A DNA stretch of 64,000 nucleotides from Oncomelania hupensis (taxonomy: Eukaryota > Mollusca > Gastropoda > Littorinimorpha > Pomatiopsidae): assembly GCA_036898135.1 (NCBI GenBank), contig CM072512.1, positions 7,781,484 through 7,845,483 on the forward strand, given 5' to 3'. Under the pieces are notes generated by a model, which had not been told where the DNA came from, made no database searches, and saw nothing but the letters and a program-made list of their open reading frames with translations. Position numbers and translations under genes: made by a program. Positions 20,545-30,248 of this stretch are shown piece after piece. Numbering within the stretch: the stretch's first letter is position 1; each line of letters opens with the position of its first letter.

Positions 20545-20745
20545 TTGGGGACAAGTGACCAGGGGGAAGTGGTCACAGGGGGGAAGTGACTAGGGGGGGG
20601 AAGTGGTCGCAGGGGGGAAGTGACCAGGGGGAAGTGGTCACAAGGGATTGGTAGCCGGGGAGGAAGTGGGCTAGGGGAGGAAAATACAGGGGTTGGTGGT
20701 GGTGGTGGGGGGGAATGTCCGGGGAGGAACAGACCGGAGGGAAAT
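20545..20745. repeat. GGGGAAGTGGTCAC-type minisatellite
   Basis: Irregular tandem copies of GACCAGGGGGAAGTGGTCAC with G-run length variation. Confidence 0.9.
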
Positions 20746-20749
20746 TACC

Positions 20750-21632
20750 AGTAATCATATGTTGTATATAAAGCTCACATAGTGATTGGTGTTTCACCCG
20801 TCCCCTATACGCTTGATGTGTCCGGGGACGTAAATTTACTATAAATAAAAAAAAAATTATAGCATATATTTGGGTGGTACAGTAACGTTAATATACATTG
20901 GGTGGTTTAATCCACTATAATTGTTGCTGTCGTTTTTTTATATACGTCTTGATTTGAGTAGTACTATGCTGGAGCCAAATTTGACCATTTTGCCAAAGGT
21001 CTCCTGTTAGATCAGCAATGTGATCCTAGTGAGAACATTGCCCCATCGTTATTTTTAATATATTTTTTCTGCGTATGTGCATATTCATATGCATAGGTAT
21101 ACATTCTGTTAATGTAACTAAGATTAATTTTTTGTTTTAACAAGATGCATGTGCGAACATTTATCAGGTTTGCAAAGATTTTAATTCTTGTGAAGTTTGC
21201 ATAATCTGTACCTTATGTGTAGCTTCTGGCCTTGTTGTATTTCATCAAAATGTGATTTAGGTTTGTTGTTTGTGTGTGTGATACTTGCCTTTCAGACTGA
21301 CGTAAAACAAAATAAAATCGCGCAACTAACTTTCATACTTTTTCATGAAGGTTGCTGTTGTTTGGAGACTAGAAAATTCCTTGTTCTGAATTTGATGAGA
21401 TTGCTGTTTGTAATGCGTGAGATTGCAGTTTTTGCCTGGTGTGAGATTGCTGTTTTGCCTGGTGTGAGATTGTTTTTTCTTGTGTGAGATTGTTGTTTTG
21501 CCTTGTGTGAGATTGTTTTGTCTGGTATTCGATTGCTGTTTTGTCTCGTGTTTGATTGCTGTTTTATCTTTTGTTGACTTATGACTTTCTGTCTGTAATC
21601 ACATTCTCAGATGTGTTCTTCGGGCTGTTTAT
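20750..21632. other. Intergenic, no gene seen
   Basis: AT-rich non-coding DNA. From 21415 to 21570 there is a diffuse repeat of GTGTGAGATTGCTGTTTTGC units. An AATAAA inside AAATAAAAAAAAA near 20842 is a possible, unproven polyadenylation signal for the + strand gene. Confidence 0.5.
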
Positions 21633-21807
21633 CAGACCTGCCTTCTCCCCTCAGAGTAAAAGCGGGAGACATTATATAATTACAATGGGACATGGCATTA
21701 GCGTTAAGCAGGACGTGTTTGCAAACAATAAAGATTGAATAATATGTATTTCGTGACATGTCAAAAGCGTGAGTCTCCCGCCAAAAGCGGGAGAATAGGC
21801 AGGTCTG
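21633..21807. mobile_element. Short MITE, CAGACCTGCC ends, 6-bp target duplication
   Basis: A 175-bp element with the end CAGACCTGCCTTCTCCC inverted at the right as GGGAGAATAGGCAGGTCTG. It is flanked by GTTTAT on both sides (21627-21632, 21808-21813). Subterminal AAAAGCGGGAGA is repeated. The ends and duplication length match the larger element at 23369-24622. Confidence 0.8.
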
Positions 21808-22015
21808 GTTTATACATTACTTCCCCAACTCTGTTGTACTAAAAGAAGTGCATTTCAGCTCTGAAGAGCTGCTCAGATTATTAGGCCACCAAACTGAACT
21901 TCTGGCTTGTGGAAATCGGGGTTTGACCTCTACACTGTTGCTGCAAGTTCGCACACTATAAAACCAAACCACAAAGCAAAACCCAAATTAATCTTTCAAG
22001 TCAAACCCGTCACAC

Positions 22016-23016
22016 TATCCTATCCTATCCTGTCCCATAACCCGAAGGTCGTAGGGGCACCACAGATGATCGCTTAACCAGCATACTCCATCTTTCTCTG
22101 TCCTCAGCAGCCCTCATGGCTTCGCTCAGTGTCAAACCAGTCCATTCTCGAATGTTGTCCTCCCACCTCTTTTTCGGTCTCCCCCTTCTTCTACCTCCTT
22201 GCACTGTGCCTTGCAGAATGGTCTTTGCAAGGCCTGATGATCTGGTGACGTGGCCATACCATCGGAGTTTCCGTTTCTTCACCACTGTGAGCAGGTCATC
22301 GTGTTGTCCAATGGCTTGTGTGATGGTCTGTCGGACTTCAACGTTGGTGATGTGTTGGGTATAGGAAATGCACAGAAGTCTTCTGTAGCACCTCATCTCC
22401 ATGCTTTGTATTCTTCGTTGGAGATCTGCTGTGAGGGTCCATGCTTCGCAAGCATATAGGAAGATGGAGATGACCAGAGAGCGCAGCAGTCTTACTTTGG
22501 AATGTAGACTGATGGTTCTGTCTTTCCAAATGGGCTTCAACCTTGTCAGGGCAGCAGTTGTTTGTGCGATCCTGGAGAGGACTTCCTGTCGAGACCCATT
22601 GTCTGACACAATGGCTCCTAAATATTTGAAGCTGTGCACTGTGTTGAGGGATTGGCCTTGTACTTTGATGTCCGTGTTGATGCCATTGGCGTTGTTGGTC
22701 ATCATTTTGGTCTTCTCTGCACTTATTTCCATTCCATAAGCTCTGGAGGTGGTGTCAAGCCTCTGTACAAGCTGTTCAAGTTCTTGTTCTTCTCCAGCCA
22801 ATCCATCAATATCATCCGCAAAACGAAGATTGGAGATTGCTCTGCCCCCTATGCTGACTGTGCCTTCGTGATCTGCAAGAGCATCTGACATGATGCGCTC
22901 TAGGAAGATGTTGAAGAGTGTTGGGGAGAGTAGGCATCCTTGACGCACACCGATTGTTGTTCTGAACCAGTTCCCGATGACGCTGTTATGGAGGACTGCA
23001 CTGGTAGCCTTGTCAT
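22016..23016 (-). mobile_element. RTE-like LINE, 5'-truncated, best-preserved copy
   Basis: Flanked by a perfect 11-bp duplication ACCCGTCACAC (22005-22015 and 23017-23027). The 3' (ATAGG)n tail is at the low-coordinate end. The - strand ORF remains open across the copy. Confidence 0.93.
22025..23016 (-). pseudogene. RTE-like reverse transcriptase, C-terminal 330 aa
   Basis: An open frame of about 330 codons without internal stops: VRQGCLLSPTLFNIFLERIM, LRFADDIDGLAG (motif C with the two aspartates), then KFKYLG-like [13 protein letters not shown] (motif D/E region). The C terminus is [17 protein letters not shown], ending ...YGTG followed by TAG in the terminal repeat. RT motifs upstream of QG, and the endonuclease, are lost by 5' truncation, so it cannot be active. 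RTE-clade assignment rests on the FADD motif, the short C terminus and the simple-repeat tail. Confidence 0.88.
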
Positions 23017-23149
23017 ACCCGTCACACATTCACTCTTTAATCCCAATCAATCTTTCAAGTCAATCCCGTCACGCATTCACTATTTAACGGTCAACATGGC
23101 TGCATTTGTTTGGCCCGCATTGTGACAAGAGCCCTACATTACTGATTAG

Positions 23150-23290
23150 TGTGGAACTTTCATAGGATTATTGCTCAATATTGGTCAACTTCGGGAGCCT
23201 CGAGTTCAATCCTATATTAACCAGCGCCTTGAGCAGCTCTTGAGCTTAGCCAGCTAGCTGGAAAAGCACTATATATGAACACTTACATTA
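23150..23290 (+). mobile_element. SINE 3' end (core-SINE family)
   Basis: TCAATCCTATATTAACCAGC and GCCTTGAGCAGCTCTTGAGC, then GGAAAAGCACTATATATGAA. This is the shared tail of the core-SINE family. Confidence 0.6.
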
Positions 23291-23368
23291 AAAAATAATT
23301 TCTCTTCGCTCTTTCTCCAAAACAGCAGCACTAGCTACATTATCCCATTTTCTCAACGATCATTATCT

Positions 23369-24622
23369 CAGACCTGCCTACCTTACGCATTACTGATCAG
23401 TAGTTTTCCCTGTGAATTTCAGTAATTTTGCATTTTCCTTCAGTAATTCTACAGACCTGAGTAAACGCGGTGTTTCTAAATAACCAAGGTATGAATAAAT
23501 TCACGGCACGTTTACTACTTAAAAAGCACAAAAAAAAACGTTTTTAAAAGGATAGCAAAAAGAAGGAAACAATATCAAACAGATTTTAAAAAATGATTAC
23601 TTAGTATCATGAGACCATGGCATGCAACAAAAGATAAACCTGCACATCACTGACCCGGTTGTGATGAAGGATAACTGTCCCACATAGTTGTATTTACATT
23701 ACAGGTGATTGACTCAAATGCCATTTTCATGATAAAGATGAGTAATTGACAGGAATAGGCACTACATATAAATTATGAATTCAAAGTTTGCCTTTAAAAA
23801 AAAAATTTTTTTTTAGTTTCATCAGCTGTCAAAATAAGGACTTTTAACTGTGAATACATTTACCAATAACAATAGCACATTGTGAGGTTAATTTAATTAC
23901 AGTTGAAATCGACCACACTGAAAAGACTGTACCCTGTACAAATGTTGCATTTTTTTTAACTGGTCCTTATATTGTGCCAGCTGCCTGGAGAAGGCACATT
24001 TGAGATGGTCCAGCTCTTCTGGCCTGACATATCTGGTGTCTTCATGGCGAGATTTGAGGACCAGCCGCTTACAGACGTTTGCTCCTCCATGCCCAACTGA
24101 GAAGTCAGAATCACACACAGAACAGTACACGTATAAACTATAATTCTGGGCCATGTTTTTTGAAGCCACAAGACAAGGACAAGTCCGCGTGTAATCCGAA
24201 CGAAATACTTGCAACTGCAGCTTTTTCTTCTTCTTCTGCACTTGAGCAATCTCTACACACTCAGATTCTTCTGATTCGTAGTCTGTCTCATGTAAACGTA
24301 CAACTTTAGCCCGATTAGAACTTTCTCCACTCGCCATTTTCACTCAAGATCGGCGCGACAATCTAAGCTCGTAACGATCGAGCATGTTCATTGGTTCACG
24401 ACGTCCAATCACAACTCTCGAAACATTTGCTCTCATGCAAGGGCGGTTACTCTGTCGGCTTCTAGGCCTAGCAGACAACAATTTAACAAGTTTACACGGC
24501 TCTAAAAATTGCGTAGTTTTTCAATTGTTTTCTCCGTAATTTTGCATAAAATTTCGTACTCCCGTACTAGAGGGTAAAATTCCGTAAAATTACAGAAGAT
24601 TACGGAAGGGTAGGCAGGTCTG
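23369..24622 (-). mobile_element. hAT-like element with 6-bp target duplication and a small ORF
   Basis: 14-bp perfect inverted ends CAGACCTGCCTACC / GGTAGGCAGGTCTG, flanked by TTATCT on each side (23363-23368, 24623-24628). Near both ends, words such as TTCCGTAAAATTACAG or CAGTAATTTTGCATTTTCC repeat in inverted form. It encodes a 148-codon ORF on the - strand. Confidence 0.8.
23897..24343 (-). CDS. Transposon-encoded small BED-like zinc-finger protein (148 aa)
   Basis: The open frame starts MKMASGESSNRAKVVRLHET and has an acidic/Ser stretch, a lysine run (QKKKKKLQLQVF) and then a finger-like YCSVCDSDFSVGHGGANVCK...SRH, followed by a helical SRQLAQYKDQLKKMQHLYRV. The C-x2-C...FSVGHGG pattern resembles N-terminal fingers of hAT-family transposases that bind the element ends. 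No catalytic domain follows, so the element is non-autonomous. A second in-frame ATG is at residue 3. The gene is contained entirely within TIRs at 23369 and 24622. It could still be expressed as a short DNA-binding protein. Confidence 0.55.
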   Translation of the reverse strand: MKMASGESSNRAKVVRLHETDYESEESECVEIAQVQKKKKKLQLQVFRSDYTRTCPCLVASKNMAQNYSLYVYCSVCDSDFSVGHGGANVCKRLVLKSRHEDTRYVRPEELDHLKCAFSRQLAQYKDQLKKMQHLYRVQSFQCGRFQL

Positions 24623-24633
24623 TTATCTCCTTA

Positions 24634-25990
24634 TCCGAATGTCCACTCACTCAACACAAAGGAGACTACTAAGTAGCAAAGAGAAAAACAAAATAGTGTA
24701 TAGTACGTACATTAAATATGCAGTTTATTCCAACAACTGTTAAAACTCTTCCAAACTATGATCCATGCTCAAAGAAGACAGCACTGTACAAATTCTGAAT
24801 TCTTCCTAGTTGGCCCAAAAAAGCAAAATAAAAAATAACCACGTCATTGGCAAAATGTCACATAAAACACACTCTCCCTCTCACATCATTCTCGCAATCA
24901 GCTGTTTACAATGGGTCAATACACAAATATGGAAGCAGCGTGATGGCTGAAGACTAACATTCAGCTTTTATAAAACGTTAAACTAAATATTCAATAGTAA
25001 ACTTCCTGTTAGAAATATATATATTTGTGAATACTGACTGACAAGAGGCACTATAGTGTATGTTCATGAGATGAACAGTAAATATTTTCTTGTTTTGATT
25101 TTTGTTGTTGCACCTTGAAAAAAAAAATTAATACCAACCAAAAAGGTTCTTCAACAAGTGTATGTAAGTTGCCTTGGATTAGCATAAAACGTAAACTTCC
25201 CTATGCTAGAACTAAGATCAAAATTGTGAGAAATTAAAATACTACCATCGTGCTAACATATATTTTATGTGTGTGTGGATGCACGTGTGTATGCATATGC
25301 AGTGGATGCATGTGTTTGTATGTATATGCAGCGGATGCATGTTTGGATGGGGATGGGAGTGGATGTGGTGATGTCCAGCAGACTCAAAATGAAGTTTCTC
25401 TATATCACTACTAGTACATTTCTGTTAAACAGGACTGATCAACATGATTATGTCTGCACAATAAAAACTCGCCAAGCAAAACTGCACTCAGATTATTTAA
25501 AAAGAAACAAAAAAAAGTTATACCTGAATTTCATTTCAAAATACACTTAAGATCAACATCAAGCAGGGCATGGAAATATTTCAATATTTATAATAACAAA
25601 GACTTGATTCCTCAAGATTGGAAAAAAAAAAAAATTATATTGAGGTTTGAGCCAAGGAGTTTGTTTGTCAGCAACTTGGGCAATGAAAATGACATGTAAT
25701 TACACAAATAACAAGTGGTTTCCTCAACAACTTCCAGTCACCATATAAAAATGTACACTTTTTACCTAAATGAATCCATGACCACAGGTTACATAGTCAA
25801 TGTCTCGCGTACGCAATATCCGACTTTGTGTAGGGCATCTACTTTAAAAATCAAACGCTAAAAAAACCAAAAAACAAAATGTCCACTTTTAATGGTGAAC
25901 TTGATCAAAAGAAAACAAGACCAGGGATGGAGGGGGAAAAAAAAAAGACAGAAAAAAAAGGGATGACAATAAACAAACCTCAAACATTCT
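24634..25990. other. Non-coding, no gene recognised (possible distal OGDH 3' region)
   Basis: AT-rich DNA free of long frames. TTTATT at about 24724 is AATAAA on the OGDH strand and could be a distal polyadenylation signal, but many other TTTATT words lie closer to the OGDH stop. Short GCATATGCAGTGGATGCATG-type repeats occur at 25.28-25.36 kb. Confidence 0.35.
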
Positions 25991-25994
25991 TTCA

Positions 25995-26320
25995 CTAGAA
26001 GGGCAAAGCCCATATGACTCACATGCTTCTTATGGAACTTTTAAAATTCCCTCCCCCCCCCCCCCCAAAAAAAAAAGAAGAAATGATGGCATTAAAATGC
26101 TAAGTAATACAGACTTTGATCTTTCTATGCTCTTAACCTCGAGATAACATTGACCTCTGGCCCCAAATACACTCATGTACCTTCAAATAAAGTACAGCAA
26201 AAGTTGTATTATTGCCACACAAAAAAAAACTGACCACGGGGTGACCTTGACCATTTTTTTTGGGGGGGAGGGGATGAGTACATATGCATGCGAGTCAAAA
26301 ATTATATCTCGCAAAAGATG
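25995..26320 (+). mobile_element. MITE with TGACTCACATGC-type ends (family M), short copy
   Basis: Left words AGAAGGGCAAAGCCCATATG and ACTCACATGC; right words GCATGCGAGTCA. The body has CTTTGATCTTTCTATGCTCT and CCAAATACACTCATGTAC. The same order of words recurs at 44.07-46.21 and 56.86-58.30 kb. Confidence 0.6.
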
Positions 26321-26976
26321 AGTGTTTGTGAAAATATATTACATACAGTTCCTAATTTGTTGGCAGGAAAATAGTGAGACAAAAAGGGGACACAAGAAAC
26401 CACAAACACTTTTACAAAAAATAATCTTCCACTAGCTGCGTTTCCAAAAATAAGTTAAGAGATACTTCAATTTGTACACCCCGACAGGCTGTCATCATAT
26501 TACGTCTAGCTGTAATAAGCTTTTGTTATTCACTCTTACAAATAAAATGTACTGTTTCTGTCCCACAACATTTTTTGTTCTAAGTTATTCCCAAGTACAG
26601 GGTGCAAACCGTTATTGTGTAATATTCTCTTTCAAAATCAGACTTTTTACTGCTAGCTGTACATACATCCACAGCAGCTGGTGATAAACAAATATTAGTG
26701 AAAAACGATCAAAATGAACCCATCCGGGCATAATTCCCATGTCGTTGCTACAATCATGTTATAAAACAGCAGTGAGACCAGCTTCTCCTTGGGTATTTAT
26801 TCTCTTGGCTTGAAAAAAAACCTACATAGTCGGTGTGGCCTGATCTGCCTGCATTACATGACCTTGTCAAAAACACTATACAGGTTAAAAAAAAAAAAAA
26901 ATCACTGCCTATACAACTGTAATAGGCTGCATGCATTCTCATCACACTCTTCACTGGCATATGGGGTTAGGTTTCT

Positions 26977-27007
<31 letters not shown>

Positions 27008-27014
27008 TATACGC

Positions 27015-27437
27015 ACCGGAATGTGTCAACATTTACTTTGTGACGGAAAGAGCGCTATTTAAGGGGAAGGGTTCGAGTAAGGGTTAGTTGCAGTTCTATC
27101 ACTAGCCATTGCCCTAACTCTTTCCGCTCTTTCCGTCCCAAAAACCCATCTGCCTTCTTGGATTCTTAAATTGTATGAAACCAAGTGAGGACGCTATCCG
27201 GCGTCAATAAACGGTTCGAAAATATTCCCAAACGGTTGGCAAAAGTCTCCTGACCTAGATACAACTAAGCGTGACCTAATTCGTCGCCTAGAGGGGACGA
27301 AAGTTCCTTTTTTCTCAAGTTTCTTTAAGTACTTCGCGGCCTCCCGTAATGCGGCAACTTGCGATGTTGACACTTTCCGGGAGGCGATATCACAACTGCC
27401 GTTGTACTAACGGTTGTGCAGGTTGACACATTCCGGT
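27015..27437. mobile_element. MITE inside a (TA)n microsatellite
   Basis: Perfect 16-bp inverted ends ACCGGAATGTGTCAAC (27015-27030) and GTTGACACATTCCGGT (27422-27437). (TA)n runs flank both sides (about 26978-27003 and 27455-27481), so a TA-rich target is likely. No ORF inside. Confidence 0.7.
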
Positions 27438-27443
27438 AAATAT

Positions 27444-27485
<42 letters not shown>

Positions 27486-27494
27486 CGATTTTCC

Positions 27495-27620
27495 AGCGCA
27501 AGGCAAATGGCCCTTGCAGGATCTTGAACTCTTAGCCACTCAAGGTGCCAGCTTTCTGCTTTTAGGTGCGTTATGGGACACGCCAGACAACTAAGCCACC
27601 ACCCGAGCGACCGGGGACCT
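27495..27620 (-). mobile_element. tRNA-derived SINE head
   Basis: The reverse complement shows GGTGGCTTAGTTGTCTGGCG (A-box-like) and GAGTTCAAGATCC (B-box-like). No intact cloverleaf. Confidence 0.4.
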
Positions 27621-28654
27621 AGTGCTTACTGGTTACTTTTTTTGTTTTTTGTTGATCACACCGCAAAAATTTACACTAGACTGGCCAATAGAGGAGGGGG
27701 CAGACTTGCATTTGTGACCATTTGACTATTGCAAAATAATTAAATATATAGTACAAGTTATTTCCTTGTACCCTTGTAACGTTTTGCTCGGTGAAAAAAC
27801 AGTCTTAAGTCTTAAGAATAGGCCATTAGGCTTATAAAGCAAGAGTGACAGAGATACTTCAAGCCTAGGTTTGGGGTGTGGCCGCATGACTCAACAGTCT
27901 GCTTCAGTTCAGCGTGGCGTCTTGGGACAAAATGCACCCACTGCCTTGATCACCTAGCAGCATGCCATTTTAGCCCAAGCCTGCTGGAAAAAACAGTGGC
28001 TACTGCATTTTTGTAAAACCTGTCATTTAAAATGTATATTCATTCAGAAGGAAGCCCTTAATGAGTTATAGCATACACAATAACTTAGTTTAGTCATCTG
28101 TACTGCCAAATAAATCTTGTAAAAAAACAACTTGTCATAGTGCGCTTTTAGCTCAAAGAACTTCTTAAGGTGATGTGATACACTATTCATGGAATCTCTT
28201 GGAGTGGTGAACCACTATTTATTTAACTTAAGCATTCTTATAGAGCACTTTTTTCCAATTCAAGAACTGCTCAAGGCAATCCAGAGCCAAAGTATATTAT
28301 AAACCCTACTACAATACAACAAGCCAACATCTGAAACGAGACACGCAAAACAACACCCCCCTCTTCCCCCCCCCAAAAAAAAAAAAAACACACATCCAAA
28401 GAGTGTATAAATTTAAATTCAAAGTTCCAAACCATCCCACACACTGCAAAGATCCCAAGATACTTGAATCAAGCCCAGGCAGTGCCTGATACTCATTTCA
28501 CTCACGTTCTCAGCTACTTACAAGTGTGGAAGCAGGAGAAAAGAAATGAATAAAATAGATGTTCACAATTTCTCCCGCCTGTGCTGTAATAATAATGATG
28601 CTTAGAACGATAATATGTACAGTTCCGCGCCTCTTCTGATATGCCAGAAAGACC

Positions 28655-28850
28655 AAACAAAGCCCTGATCAGGCCAGTTTTCCATTACACTAGCCACCAT
28701 GACTCTAGCCGACTGTCAGGGATCTATCAAGCATAGGCTTGGTGTAGGTTAGGGCCTCCGACACCCAGAGTAGGGTCAGCATGGCTTTTGGGCTAACTGC
28801 CTATAAAACCTTAGTAGTAGCAGCCCAATAACAACAAAGAGGTCTATTGT
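28655..28850 (+). repeat. Dispersed repeat, copy 1 of a local pair
   Basis: Shares GGGTCAGCATGGCTTTTGGG, then CTATAAAACCTTAGTAGTAG and CAGCCCAATA with the repeat at 29435-29605 (GGGTCAGCATTGTTCTAGGG, AGCAGCCCGATAGCAACC). Type unknown, SINE-sized. Confidence 0.5.
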
Positions 28851-29434
28851 TCTCTATATAAAACAAAAACAAACAAAAAGCGTTTGAACAATCTCTACCA
28901 TTTCCAAACACAAAACTGCTTCTATTTTTTACAATCCCGCTGGAAGTATTATTGTAACATAGCTATCTAAAACCAATCACAGCACCCTAGACATGATGAC
29001 CTTTATTCTACCAACTCTTACCCGCGTGTCTTGTTAAACATCCAAACTGGACAGTTCAAATTCTCGCCAAGTAACTAAATCATCAAGCTGTCATATAATA
29101 ATTCACACTTCATAATCTCTTTAGAAAAATGTTTTACACAGACCCACCGTGCTTGCGTTTTTTAGTTGTTATGTTTCGTACACAAATTTTCACACCATTT
29201 GTTTTGTTATTTTGACACATTATGCATGTTTATTCCTCTTCAGTGTTTACAAATCCTTATCACATTTCAAAAAAGAGAGTTCAAAATCTTGGACAAGTTC
29301 TTTTCAATATCAATTTTCTTGTGTATTAAAAACACCACACCGGCACAGCCCATATCCTCCCCCCTCCACCCTCCCTTGTAGTTGTCTGATAAGAAAACAC
29401 AACATGAATACAATAGGTCAGTGTTCACTGAACA

Positions 29435-29605
29435 GGTGACCTGGACGCTAGCCGGGCATCAGAGACCTATCGCGCATCGCCCGTGTGTTGGTGCATGCCC
29501 TCTAACACTCAAGATTGGGGTCAGCATTGTTCTAGGGCCAAGCTACTTTATAGGCTTAGTTAGAAGCAGCCCGATAGCAACCAAAAAGGCCTAGTTTCCA
29601 GCTGT
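29435..29605 (+). repeat. Dispersed repeat, copy 2 of a local pair
   Basis: Diverged partner of 28655-28850 in the same orientation, starting near ACCTGGACGCTAGCCGGGCA. Confidence 0.5.
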
Positions 29606-29828
29606 GGCACCATTTTATCCTCACACATAAAAAAAACAAAAAAACAATGGTTTTACTGTCATTTTTCAACCGAACTGAGTTTACGGTAAAAGGTATGATA
29701 AATGCCTGTACTGAAAACAAAGGTCTGTACAGAAGATAAAAATCGGCTGCAGGGGTTCCTGAAGACCACGTCCAGCTACAGGCATGACTGGAACGCGGCA
29801 GCAGTACTGAGAGGGAGAGAGCTGCAGG

Positions 29829-29928
29829 TTAGATGGTTAAAGCGGTGTTGAGGAAACCAGACAACTCCATCAGGTGCATCTGCTTGTTGCCGGTGGCCGC
29901 GGCTGCTGAAGGGTAGCGGCCAGCGTAA
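29829..29928 (-). CDS. OGDH: OGDH terminal coding exon
   Basis: (D)[19 protein letters not shown], then [13 protein letters not shown] and the TAA at 29831-29829. The YAGR...AAAATGNK block is the conserved C-terminal tail of OGDH. Acceptor TGATGTTTCAG. The 3' UTR continues to lower coordinates and its end is not determined. Confidence 0.93.
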
Positions 29929-30217
29929 CTGAAACATCATTATTCTTCCAGTCATTCAATCATTATCATTGCGGGTTCATTTCATCAAGGGTTGTGTGTG
30001 GGGAGGGGAGAGAGGGAGTGGGTGGGAGAAGAAGGGAGGAGGTGGATGTGGAAGGCTACTTACATACTCCCTGTATTGAAGCCAAGTCAATAAATCTTGA
30101 TCACCCACATTGGATAATGAAATACAGCACATTGACTTAGCAAAACAATCCAAGTTTTATCAAACTAAATCGAACCCAAACAAAAAGCAACACCCCCCTC
30201 CACACCCCCCCATTCCC

Positions 30218-30248
<31 letters not shown>

